From: an uncultured Eubacteriales bacterium
Lineage (GTDB): Bacteria > Bacillota > Clostridia > Oscillospirales > CAG-272
Assembly: GCA_949286815.1 (NCBI GenBank)
Contig: CASEEB010000139.1
Location: 1-19,866 of the forward strand
Length of the DNA: 19,866 bases
Direction: 5' to 3'
Below the pieces are notes generated by a model. It was not told where the DNA came from. It searched no databases and worked only from the letters and a program-made list of their open reading frames with translations. Position numbers and translations under genes: made by a program. Each line of letters begins with the position of its first letter. Position 1 is the stretch's first letter. Shown one piece after another: positions 13,175 to 19,866 of the stretch.

Positions 13175-13187
13175 TATTTATACCCTC

Positions 13188-14414
13188 TTATTTATCGTTT
13201 ATGTAGCAGATCTTGATACCTTTCTGAGCGACATTTGTCTCCATTGCTTCATTCATCTTGTCAAGCGGGAAAGAATGAGTGATAAGATCTTCTATCGGAA
13301 TATTCATTTCCTGAGCCTGCTTGAGGAATGCCATTGTCTTCGGATAGTCCTCAGCGCTGTAGTCCCAAGAACCTACTATGGTAATTTCCTTGTTGCACAT
13401 TGCAAGGTGGGGATTTACGGAATATTCGCCGTTGTTTACAAAGAAGCCCATCTCGCACATGCCGCCGCCGCGACGGATGTAGCTGTATATGTCGGCTGCC
13501 GCCACCGGAGCGCCGGTGCACTGGTAAGCGAAGTCTACGCCTACGCCGTTTGCAACCTCTTTGACCTTTGCGACTCTCTTTTCAAGTGTATCCTCATCGG
13601 GACGCTTGAAGCATATAGTCGTTTTGGCGCCGAGCTTCTGAGCCACCTTAAGTCTGTCTTCGTTTCCGTCAACCGCTATGATGTGGTTGATTCCGGCAGC
13701 GCGGAGCACAGCGAGCATAGTAAGACCTACCGGTCCGCAGCCCTGAAGCAGAACCTTTGAACCGAAGTTGAGCAGTCCCGTGCTCTGACCGCGTTCAAGC
13801 GCGTGTACGCATACGCACGCAAGCTCGAGCAGCATTCTCTGGTTGAGATTGAGGTCATTTACCTGGAAATAAGTCGTGCCTTTGCCTCTTATGAGCATGT
13901 AGTCAGAAAACCATCCGTTTGTTCTGTTGTTTTCGGCTGTTCCTCTCTTTTCTCCGATAAGACCGAATACTCCCTGATTGTCACAGAGATTTGTACGTCC
14001 CGGAACCATACGGCAAACATAACATTCTCCGCAGCTTATAACCGAAGTTACCAGCTTGTCTCCTACTTTGAGAGGCTTTCCGGCGGTATCGCTTTTGATA
14101 TTCTTTCCGAGGTATACGATTTCTCCCGTGCCTTCGTGTCCGAGAACGACCGGTATAAGACCGAACGGGTCTGCTTTCCATTCGTGAACGTCTGTTCCGC
14201 AGATGCCGGCACCCTCTACTTTGACCAGAATGTCATCGTCTCCGAGTTCGGGTATCGGAATTTCCTTTACTTCGATATTTTTTAGACCTGTAAGCATTGC
14301 GACGTGAGCAACCTTGGGAAGTTCGGCGTTTGCCGAGGACGCGCCCGAAGATGTTCCCATAGAGTTAATCACGGAGCGGACAATGCTTTCAATCTGAGAA
14401 GCACTGATATCCAT
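13188..14414 (-). CDS. Zinc-dependent alcohol dehydrogenase with BMC encapsulation peptide
   Basis: A 408-residue medium-chain dehydrogenase. Catalytic zinc ligands are visible as GICGTD (C72) and GHE (H93, E94). Structural zinc cysteines are C128, C131, C134 and C144, the last spacing (9) two residues longer than the classical 7. The Rossmann motif is G225-C-G227-PVG230, and D249 after the second strand (AVDGNEDR) suggests NAD(H). The N-terminus MDISASQIESIVRSVINSM is an encapsulation peptide followed by a Ser/Ala/Gly linker. The frame opens at 14435, but ATG 14414 starts this peptide and has AAAGGA (14422-14427) 7 nt away. Likely roles are reduction of propanal to propanol, recycling NADH from the aldehyde dehydrogenase, and possibly lactaldehyde to propanediol. 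No iron-type PduQ is in the window. Confidence 0.92.
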   Translation of the reverse strand: MDISASQIESIVRSVINSMGTSSGASSANAELPKVAHVAMLTGLKNIEVKEIPIPELGDDDILVKVEGAGICGTDVHEWKADPFGLIPVVLGHEGTGEIVYLGKNIKSDTAGKPLKVGDKLVTSVISCGECYVCRMVPGRTNLCDNQGVFGLIGEKRGTAENNRTNGWFSDYMLIRGKGTTYFQVNDLNLNQRMLLELACVCVHALERGQSTGLLNFGSKVLLQGCGPVGLTMLAVLRAAGINHIIAVDGNEDRLKVAQKLGAKTTICFKRPDEDTLEKRVAKVKEVANGVGVDFAYQCTGAPVAAADIYSYIRRGGGMCEMGFFVNNGEYSVNPHLAMCNKEITIVGSWDYSAEDYPKTMAFLKQAQEMNIPIEDLITHSFPLDKMNEAMETNVAQKGIKICYINDK

Positions 14415-14456
14415 GTTAATTTCCTTTCGTTTCATTAAATATGTTATATATTTACA

Positions 14457-15938
14457 TCAGATAATCCTGAAGTTGTCAACCATTACACAGCGGCGCTTTC
14501 TGGTGAAGCTTCGAGCCGAGGTCAGACCCTCTCCGGTGGGACCGGCAATCGTAAAGGTGGTGTGTCCTTCTCCTCCGAAACCGATTCCGGCATACGAGGG
14601 GGCGTTCTTTACGAAAATTGTCGTCTCTACCGCGCGTGCGAATTTTGTGAGATTGTCGATGTTTTTGGAATGCATATGCGCGGTATGTCTGTTCCCGTGC
14701 TCCGCTTTGACAGCAAGGTCTACGGCCTCGTCAATGTCCTTTACGCGGACTATTCCGAGTATCGGCATCATAAGCTCTTCCTGAACAAAAGGATGTTCAA
14801 ACGGAACCTCGGCTATCGCGCAGCGGATTTCGGGACCGACCTTTATACCTATCTTTTCAAGTATTACTCTGCAGTCTCTTCCGACGCAGTCGCGGTTTAC
14901 CGTATGCTTTACGGCTCCGGTCTTGGGGTCCTTTTTCTCTACGAGCACGATTTTCGCGAGTTCGTCCGCCTGCTGGCGTGTAAGCATTATGCAGCCGTTT
15001 TTCAACATTCCGGCAATAAGCCTGTCGGCAACGTTGTCAAATACGAAAACTTCTTTTTCGGCAATGCAGGGAAGGTTGTTGTCGAATGTGCACCCGTCTA
15101 TGATATCCTTGGCGGCTTTGTCTATGTCCGCGGTATCGTCAACGATTACGGGGGGATTGCCCGCTCCCGCTCCGATAGCTTTCTTTCCGGAAGCAAGCAC
15201 GGCCTTAACGACGCCGGGACCGCCCGTGCAGACCAAAAGCCTTATTGAGGGATGCTTGTACATGACGTCGGCGGTGTCAAGAGTCGGTTTTATCACGCTT
15301 GCCACAAGCACCGACGGACCGCCCGCCGCGGCTACGGCACGGTTTACCAGGTCAACCGCATAGTTGGATGTGGATATGGCGCCGGGATGCGGGTTGAATA
15401 CAACTCCGTTTCCTGCGGCAATCATTCCGATGCTGTTGCAGATTACTGTTTCGGAGGGATTTGTAGAGGGTGTTATGGCTCCCACGACGCCGAACGGCGC
15501 CATTTCCGTAAGAGTCAATCCGTTGTCACCGCTCTTCGCTTCCTGAACTATATCCTCGGTTCCGGGCGTCTTGTCGGCAACCAACAGGTGCTTTGCGTAT
15601 TTGTGCTCAACCTTGCCCATTTTTGTCTCCGCGACACCGAGTTGTGCGAGATTTTGCGCTTCCGCGCGGGTATATTCACGTATTGAGGTTATAATTTTTT
15701 CTCTCTGAGCAACGGACATCGAACGCACGGCTTTGTATCCGGCGTTTGCGGCGTCAATTGCTTCTTCCATTGTCGCGTACACACCTATATATTTACGGCC
15801 GTGATACTGTGTTGCATCCCAGTCTTTGCTTTTCTCGCCTGCACTGTTTGCATCACTTGAAGAGCCGGGCTTTTTGAATTCCGACACAACGCGGGAAACG
15901 ATGTCGTTTATCTGAGATTCTGTTAAATTTAAAGCCAT
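14457..15938 (-). CDS. pduP: CoA-acylating propionaldehyde dehydrogenase, PduP-like
   Basis: A 493-residue aldehyde dehydrogenase that should convert propanal, NAD and CoA to propionyl-CoA inside the compartment. Residues 5-23 (LTESQINDIVSRVVSEFKK) form an N-terminal encapsulation peptide, followed by a Ser/Gly-rich linker. The dehydrogenase core contains TPSTNPSET (157-165) and the catalytic cysteine C291 in FDNNLPCIAEKE, the context seen in PduP/EutE acylating enzymes. The C-terminal part includes VEEL-like and IGFGGEG segments usual for the family. AAAGGAG (15949-15955) lies upstream at good spacing. The gene sits between the aldolase and the alcohol dehydrogenase. Confidence 0.95.
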   Translation of the reverse strand: MALNLTESQINDIVSRVVSEFKKPGSSSDANSAGEKSKDWDATQYHGRKYIGVYATMEEAIDAANAGYKAVRSMSVAQREKIITSIREYTRAEAQNLAQLGVAETKMGKVEHKYAKHLLVADKTPGTEDIVQEAKSGDNGLTLTEMAPFGVVGAITPSTNPSETVICNSIGMIAAGNGVVFNPHPGAISTSNYAVDLVNRAVAAAGGPSVLVASVIKPTLDTADVMYKHPSIRLLVCTGGPGVVKAVLASGKKAIGAGAGNPPVIVDDTADIDKAAKDIIDGCTFDNNLPCIAEKEVFVFDNVADRLIAGMLKNGCIMLTRQQADELAKIVLVEKKDPKTGAVKHTVNRDCVGRDCRVILEKIGIKVGPEIRCAIAEVPFEHPFVQEELMMPILGIVRVKDIDEAVDLAVKAEHGNRHTAHMHSKNIDNLTKFARAVETTIFVKNAPSYAGIGFGGEGHTTFTIAGPTGEGLTSARSFTRKRRCVMVDNFRII

Positions 15939-15985
15939 TTTCGGGACGCTCCTTTCTTAAAATAATTTCAATTCGCTGTATAAAA

Positions 15986-16816
15986 TTATTTACCGAGAGC
16001 GGCGAGAACTTTCTTGGTTATCTCGGCTACGAGAGCGTCATCTCCGGAAGCGGGAGCCTCTGTATTACATGTGCACTTGTGTGAGGGGTCGTTATCCTTG
16101 CAACGGCATTTGTCTGTGCCGCGGTTGGGGCATTTCTGGCATCCGGGATGTTTTCCGGGAAGTCCCATCTTCTTGCGGAGTTCCATAAGCTTTTCAAGCT
16201 GCTCGCAGGGGATCTCGTCGATGGAAGCGCTTGCTCCGACTCCGAGCTGACGCGCGTAAAGATTTATCTTCGCGTTGAATTCTACCTCTTCCATGGTGAA
16301 GCAGGCTCTGATAAGAGTATTTCCTACGGTGAGCGCGCCGTGATTCTTCAGCAGGAAAGCGTCATGTTTCTGAATATAGGGCATAAGAGAATCCGGAATT
16401 TCCATGGTTGAAGGAGTTCCGTAGTCGCATGTCGGTACGTTTCCGATTGTAAGTATAGCCTCGGGAAGTATGTACTGGTCCATTTCGATTCCCGCAACCG
16501 TGAAAGCGGTAGCTACAGGGGGATGAGCGTGGACAACCGCGCCGACGTCGGGACGCTCCTTGTAAACTCTCATATGCATTTTGATTTCGGAGGAGGGGTT
16601 GAGCTTGCCGTCGATCTTGTTTCCTTCAGCGTCGATTTTTATTATCATGTCGGGGGTCATGTAGCCCTTGGAAACACCTGTAGGTGTGCAGTAAAATTCG
16701 TTGGGGCCTACCTTTACGGAAATGTTTCCGTCGTTTGCTGCGACAAAGCCGTGGTCATAGATTCTCTTGCCTATATCGCAGATTTCTTTTTTGATTTCAA
16801 AAGGGGATTGTGCCAT
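15986..16816 (-). CDS. Class II aldolase (fuculose/rhamnulose-1-phosphate aldolase) with Cys-rich linker and encapsulation peptide
   Basis: A 276-residue zinc aldolase expected to split L-fuculose-1-P or L-rhamnulose-1-P to DHAP and lactaldehyde. Family motifs are NDGNISVK (28-35), PSSE with catalytic E77, HAH (H96, H98) and KNHG (H159), matching E73, H92, H94 and H155 of E. coli FucA. FucA is about 215 residues; here about 55 more follow. First comes a cysteine-rich linker, C226-x2-C229-x7-C237-x-C239-x8-C248-x-C250. The protein then ends in DDALVAEITKKVLAALGK (259-276), an amphipathic C-terminal encapsulation peptide. C-terminal peptides on such aldolases are known from fucose/rhamnose compartments. 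AAAGGA (16827-16832) is 10 nt upstream. The exact sugar cannot be told from sequence. Confidence 0.93.
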   Translation of the reverse strand: MAQSPFEIKKEICDIGKRIYDHGFVAANDGNISVKVGPNEFYCTPTGVSKGYMTPDMIIKIDAEGNKIDGKLNPSSEIKMHMRVYKERPDVGAVVHAHPPVATAFTVAGIEMDQYILPEAILTIGNVPTCDYGTPSTMEIPDSLMPYIQKHDAFLLKNHGALTVGNTLIRACFTMEEVEFNAKINLYARQLGVGASASIDEIPCEQLEKLMELRKKMGLPGKHPGCQKCPNRGTDKCRCKDNDPSHKCTCNTEAPASGDDALVAEITKKVLAALGK

Positions 16817-16875
16817 TTTTCTTTTATCCTTTCAAATTATTTTTCATTATATATTATATAAATCATGAATAAGAT

Positions 16876-18069
16876 TTATTTCACAAGCTCATACGTGTCC
16901 GACGCTATCATAAATTCTTCGTCTGTCGGGATAACAACGACCTTTACCTTTGAGTCGGGCTTGCTTATCACAAGATTTTCTCCCGATTTGCCGTTCGCGT
17001 TTGTGTCACTGTCAAACTCAATTCCGAGATATTCCATATTTTCACAGATAAGCTGCCTGATCTTGCGGTCGTTCTCTCCGAGTCCCGCCGTGAAAATCAG
17101 TATATCTACACCGTTCATCTCGGCAACATATGAGCCGATTATTTTCTTCGCGTAGTGAACGAGAATATCGAGCGCGAGACGGGCGCGTTCATTCCCCGAG
17201 TCGGCGGCCGCCCATACGTCGCGGGCATCGTTTGAAACCCCGGAAACTCCGAGCAATCCGGATTTTTTGTTGAGCACATCGTTTATCTCATCGGCGCTCA
17301 TCCCGGTCTTGTCAATCATATACGGTATAATGGATGGGTCAATCGAACCGCACCTTGTGCCCATAGGCAGACCTTCCTGAGGCGTAAATCCGAGTGAGGT
17401 GTCGACCGCGCGGCCGTCTTTCACGGCGGTGATCGATGAGCCCGAACCGATATGGCAGGATATGATTTTTACATTATTGTAATCCATTCCGAGGAATTTT
17501 GCCGCCTCGGCGCTGACATAGCGGTGAGATGTTCCGTGGAAACCGTACCTTCTTATGCCGTATTTTTCATACCATTCGTAAGGCAGGGGATATATGTACG
17601 CCTTTTTGTCAATCTCAGAATAAAAAGAAGTATCAAAGACGCCGACCTGGGGTTTGTCAGGCATAAGGGACATGCACGCGGCGACACCCTTGAGTGCGGG
17701 AGGTCCGTGCAAAGGATTTATCGGGATAATGGACTCTATGTACTTGAGCTCCTCATCTCCGAGAATACAGGATTTTGTGAATTTACCTCCGTGCGCGAAT
17801 CTGTGTCCCACAGCGCTTATTTCGCTGACATCGCTGATGACTCCGAGCTCGGGGTCGGTCAGAAGCTTCAGAACCAACGCTATAGCTTCATTGTGCGACG
17901 GCATAGGATAGTCGGCGGTGTAGTTGGGTTTGTCCGGACGCTTGTGCGTGATTGAACCCGACAGGCCGATTTTTTCACAAAGACCCTTGGCGAGAACCTT
18001 TTTGCGGTCCATATCAAAAAGCTGATATTTGAGTGAACTGCTTCCGGCATTTATTACCAGAATCTTCAT
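16876..18069 (-). CDS. ackA: Acetate/propionate kinase
   Basis: A 397-residue acyl kinase, first gene of the operon. Motifs are VINAGSSSLKY (N7), HRFAHGG, VFDTSFY, GFHGTSHRYV, SCHIGSGSS, LPMGTRCGSIDP and FTAGLGEND, in family order and at family length. The frame extends 10 codons upstream, but ATG 18069 begins the conserved MKILVINAG and has GGAGG (18076-18080) 6 nt away. It would make ATP from the acyl-phosphate that PduL produces, the role of PduW in B12-type operons. It has no encapsulation peptide, so it should work in the cytosol. Propionate is the expected substrate from context; sequence alone cannot separate it from acetate. Confidence 0.96.
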   Translation of the reverse strand: MKILVINAGSSSLKYQLFDMDRKKVLAKGLCEKIGLSGSITHKRPDKPNYTADYPMPSHNEAIALVLKLLTDPELGVISDVSEISAVGHRFAHGGKFTKSCILGDEELKYIESIIPINPLHGPPALKGVAACMSLMPDKPQVGVFDTSFYSEIDKKAYIYPLPYEWYEKYGIRRYGFHGTSHRYVSAEAAKFLGMDYNNVKIISCHIGSGSSITAVKDGRAVDTSLGFTPQEGLPMGTRCGSIDPSIIPYMIDKTGMSADEINDVLNKKSGLLGVSGVSNDARDVWAAADSGNERARLALDILVHYAKKIIGSYVAEMNGVDILIFTAGLGENDRKIRQLICENMEYLGIEFDSDTNANGKSGENLVISKPDSKVKVVVIPTDEEFMIASDTYELVK

Positions 18070-18122
18070 AATGTGCCTCCAAATATTAATTTTCCTCAAA
18101 TTGAAATTTTTCTTCAGTATCT

Positions 18123-18151
18123 ATTATATCAAAAATGAGCTTAAATTTCAA
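18123..18151 (-). promoter_or_regulatory. Promoter of the BMC operon
   Basis: Read on the minus strand, TTGAAA (18151-18146) and a perfect TATAAT (18128-18123) are 17 bp apart. Transcription would start near 18116, giving a leader of about 47 nt before the ackA ATG. No other promoter of this quality was seen inside the operon. Confidence 0.75.
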
Positions 18152-18481
18152 GGGGTTTAAAAAAAAACATCGCGAAATAGTGTACGAAATTAATGGTAAA
18201 AAATTTTACTTCTTTCATAAAAAATACCACTGATAAATTTTTGTCAAAAAAAGCTGATAAATATTTAACGAAAATGGATGTTTTTGTGTTTTGCAACGAA
18301 GTTTTTTTTCACTTTTCTACATTATTATATATTATAAGTAAGCGGGGAGGTTAATTTTTTAACAATTGACAATTATGTAAGTAGCCTTGCGATTTTGCGC
18401 CGGACGGTGGGAACGGAACTGTGATTTTTCATGACGAAATCAGCCCGAATTCATGAAAAGGAAATATTTTCATCAATCCTA
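18152..18481. promoter_or_regulatory. AT-rich divergent control region between BMC operon and nagA
   Basis: About 330 nt without a gene. It holds small inverted repeats that could be operators: GTAAAA/TTTTAC at 18196-18209 (45 nt upstream of the operon -35 box), GTTAA/TTAAC at 18350-18363 and AATTG-A-CAATT at 18364-18374. CTGATAAAT occurs twice, at about 18230 and 18254. I recognise no riboswitch, catabolite-repression site or regulator consensus. Confidence 0.4.
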
Positions 18482-18510
18482 TTGTAAAAAGGAAAAAAAT
18501 TTGTTATAAT
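18482..18510 (+). promoter_or_regulatory. Promoter of nagA
   Basis: TTGTAA (18482-18487) and TATAAT (18505-18510) are separated by 17 bp, the same hexamers and spacing as the promoter at 39-67. The predicted transcript starts near 18517, about 40 nt before the TTG start codon. Confidence 0.75.
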
Positions 18511-18558
18511 AATATAAACGGATGAAAAAACCTGATTGTACGGACGGGAGTGAGATAT

Positions 18559-19710
18559 TTGAGGATACTTTACAAAAACGCGAAAATTTACGATTCTCAC
18601 AGTCAGACTTTTATTGAAGGAGATCTTCTGACTGACGGCGCTTTGATTGCCGCCGTGGGAAATTGCCCGCGTTGCGATAAGTATGATAAGACTGAACAAC
18701 TTGACGGTAAAATGCTGATACCGGGACTTGTCGATATTCATACGCACGGAAGAGCCGGCGGAGATTTTATAAGCGCCGACTATGATATGCTTGTAAAAAT
18801 GTCAAAGGATTACCTGCGTGCAGGGGTGACAACTCTTTTGCCCACTCTGGCGTCGGCTCCGCTTGAGGATATGTACTCGGCGTCGGACAGACTGGCGGAC
18901 CTTGTCGGAAAAGAGGAAACATGTAATTTCGCGGGTGTTCACATTGAGGGAAGATATCTCAATCCGAAAAGGCGCGGCGCACATGCCGAAAAGCTTCTGG
19001 CGCCTTTGAATAAGGATGAGCTTGAACGCTTTGTATTCCGAATGCGAAGCCGCAACGGACAGGTACACATAACCGCGGCGCTGGAGCTTGACGCGGACGG
19101 AAGCTTCGCGAAAAGGGCGACTGAACTCGGAGCCACTCTGGGGCTGGGACATACCGACGCGACATATGAGGAAGCCGTAAAGGCAAAAGAGCAGGGAGCT
19201 GTGACCTTTACGCACCTGTTTAACGCCATGCCGCCGCTGCATCACAGAGAGGGCGGGGCGGTGTGCGCCGGACTTACGGACAGCGAGGCTTTTTGCGAAA
19301 TAATAGCCGACGGATTTCATATATCTCCGCCTATGGTAAGGCTTGCCTATTTGTGCAAGCGTGAAAAACTGGTGCTTATAACCGATTCGATGGAGGCGAC
19401 CGGATGCGGCGACGGAGAATACAGCATTGCCGGAATGCCGGTGACGGTGAGGGACGGAAAGGCGAGAACGCACGACGGCGCCATTGCCGGAAGCACTCTT
19501 GACCTCTTCGACGCCGTGCAAAATCTGTCTGCTTTCGCGGGGATAGAGTTTGAAAAAGCCCTGTTTTGCGCTACCGCGTCTCCGGCTATGGCTGTCGGAC
19601 TTTATGACAGGACAGGCTCGCTTGTAAAGGGGAAAGCGGCGGACATGCTTGTGCTTGACAAAAATAAAAAAATCTTGTCCGTGATTAAAAACGGGCGGAA
19701 AATTTTTTGA
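18559..19710 (+). CDS. nagA: N-acetylglucosamine-6-phosphate deacetylase
   Basis: A 383-residue amidohydrolase that converts GlcNAc-6-P to glucosamine-6-P plus acetate in amino-sugar breakdown. Motifs in order are PGLVDIHTHG (HxH), LLPTLAS, GVHIEG with the metal-binding Glu, LGHTDATYEEA, THLFNAMPPLHHREGG, ADGFHISP and LITDSMEATG with the catalytic Asp. A GTG at 18550 is in frame, but it overlaps the GGGAG ribosome site (18546-18550). TTG 18559, 8 nt beyond that site, is the better start and gives MRILYKNAKIYD. The gene is divergent from the BMC operon and may share its interest in host glycans, though no co-regulation is visible. nagB is not in the window. Confidence 0.94.
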   Translation: MRILYKNAKIYDSHSQTFIEGDLLTDGALIAAVGNCPRCDKYDKTEQLDGKMLIPGLVDIHTHGRAGGDFISADYDMLVKMSKDYLRAGVTTLLPTLASAPLEDMYSASDRLADLVGKEETCNFAGVHIEGRYLNPKRRGAHAEKLLAPLNKDELERFVFRMRSRNGQVHITAALELDADGSFAKRATELGATLGLGHTDATYEEAVKAKEQGAVTFTHLFNAMPPLHHREGGAVCAGLTDSEAFCEIIADGFHISPPMVRLAYLCKREKLVLITDSMEATGCGDGEYSIAGMPVTVRDGKARTHDGAIAGSTLDLFDAVQNLSAFAGIEFEKALFCATASPAMAVGLYDRTGSLVKGKAADMLVLDKNKKILSVIKNGRKIF

Positions 19711-19726
19711 TTTTTATATGGTTTGA

Positions 19727-19741
19727 GCCGCCAGAGGCGGC
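19727..19741. other. Short GC hairpin between nagA and metG
   Basis: GCCGCC (19727-19732) and GGCGGC (19736-19741) pair around AGA, 16 nt after the nagA stop. No T run follows on either strand, so it is not a clear terminator and some read-through into metG is possible. Confidence 0.4.
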
Positions 19742-19786
19742 ATTAGGATTAACATAAAGAGTAATAAATATTAAGGAACAGTTATT

Positions 19787-19866
19787 ATGGAAAACAGAGA
19801 GAAATTTTATATTACAACCGCGATACCTTACGCTTCGCGCAAGCCGCATTTCGGAAATACGTACGA
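19787..19866 (+). CDS. metG: Methionyl-tRNA synthetase, N-terminal fragment cut by the window end
   Basis: The first 26 codons (plus two bases) of an ORF running off the window. The peptide begins MENREKFYITTAIPYAS and continues RKPHFGNTYE. FYITT-IPY is the first beta strand of class I methionyl-tRNA synthetases, and HFGN is the HIGH-type ATP motif in the variant common in clostridia. AAGGA (19773-19777) lies 9 nt before the ATG. The assignment rests on a short stretch but the motif pair is distinctive. Confidence 0.85.
   Translation, partial: MENREKFYITTAIPYASRKPHFGNTY

Noticed and set aside
18364..18374. TTGACA within AATTGACAATT as a -35 box for nagA
   Set aside because: No -10 box lies 16-18 bp downstream (the sequence there is GCGATT), whereas 18482-18510 is a complete promoter closer to the gene.
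18802..19521. Minus-strand 239-codon ORF opposite nagA
   Set aside because: Arg/Ser/His-rich sequence typical of an antisense frame of a GC-richer gene; nagA carries all family motifs.

Overview
The window is dominated by one long minus-strand gene cluster, about 15.3 kb and 18 genes (positions 18069 down to 2767). I read it as a glycyl-radical-enzyme bacterial microcompartment (BMC) operon of the fucose/rhamnose-to-propanediol type, often called GRM5. The host is most likely an anaerobic, gut-type clostridium (Firmicutes, perhaps Oscillospirales/Ruminococcaceae). Reasons are the oxygen-sensitive glycyl radical enzyme, strong AGGAGG-type ribosome sites, TTGnnA-N17-TATAAT promoters, a C-terminal membrane anchor with Glu/Pro/Thr repeats, and the style of the methionyl-tRNA synthetase N-terminus. 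The taxon is inference.

Layout: (1) 1-2507, plus strand: a promoter, a secreted and membrane-anchored GH99/WbsX-like protein with a CBM9-like domain, and a terminator. (2) 2731-18151, minus strand, in transcription order: promoter, acetate/propionate kinase, class II (fuculose/rhamnulose-phosphate) aldolase, CoA-acylating aldehyde dehydrogenase, zinc alcohol dehydrogenase, four hexameric shell proteins (BMC-H; two are near-identical copies), PduL phosphotransacylase, BMC-P vertex protein, PduS/RnfC-like flavin Fe-S protein, PduT-like BMC-T, diol-dehydratase glycyl radical enzyme, its radical-SAM activase, EutS/PduU-like permuted BMC-H, EutP/PduV-like P-loop protein, a ParA/Soj-type ATPase, a small disordered Lys/Ser/Ala-rich protein, and a terminator. 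(3) 18482-19866, plus strand: promoter, nagA (GlcNAc-6-P deacetylase, probable TTG start) and the first 26 codons of metG.

Proposed pathway: the aldolase splits a deoxy-ketose-1-phosphate into DHAP and lactaldehyde. Lactaldehyde is reduced to 1,2-propanediol, which the radical enzyme dehydrates to propanal. Propanal is disproportionated to propanol (alcohol dehydrogenase) and propionyl-CoA (aldehyde dehydrogenase). PduL makes propionyl-phosphate and the kinase makes ATP plus propionate. Four enzymes carry short amphipathic encapsulation peptides. No sugar transporter, isomerase, kinase or dedicated regulator is present, so substrate supply must be encoded elsewhere.

The most interesting part is the promoter-distal block (EutS/PduU-like, EutP/PduV-like, ParA, disordered partner at 2767-4799). 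It looks like a microcompartment positioning module comparable to McdAB of carboxysomes. Other notable points are a six-cysteine linker in the aldolase, an activase without the ferredoxin insert, and structured RNA elements between genes, including a 27-bp imperfect inverted repeat upstream of pduL.
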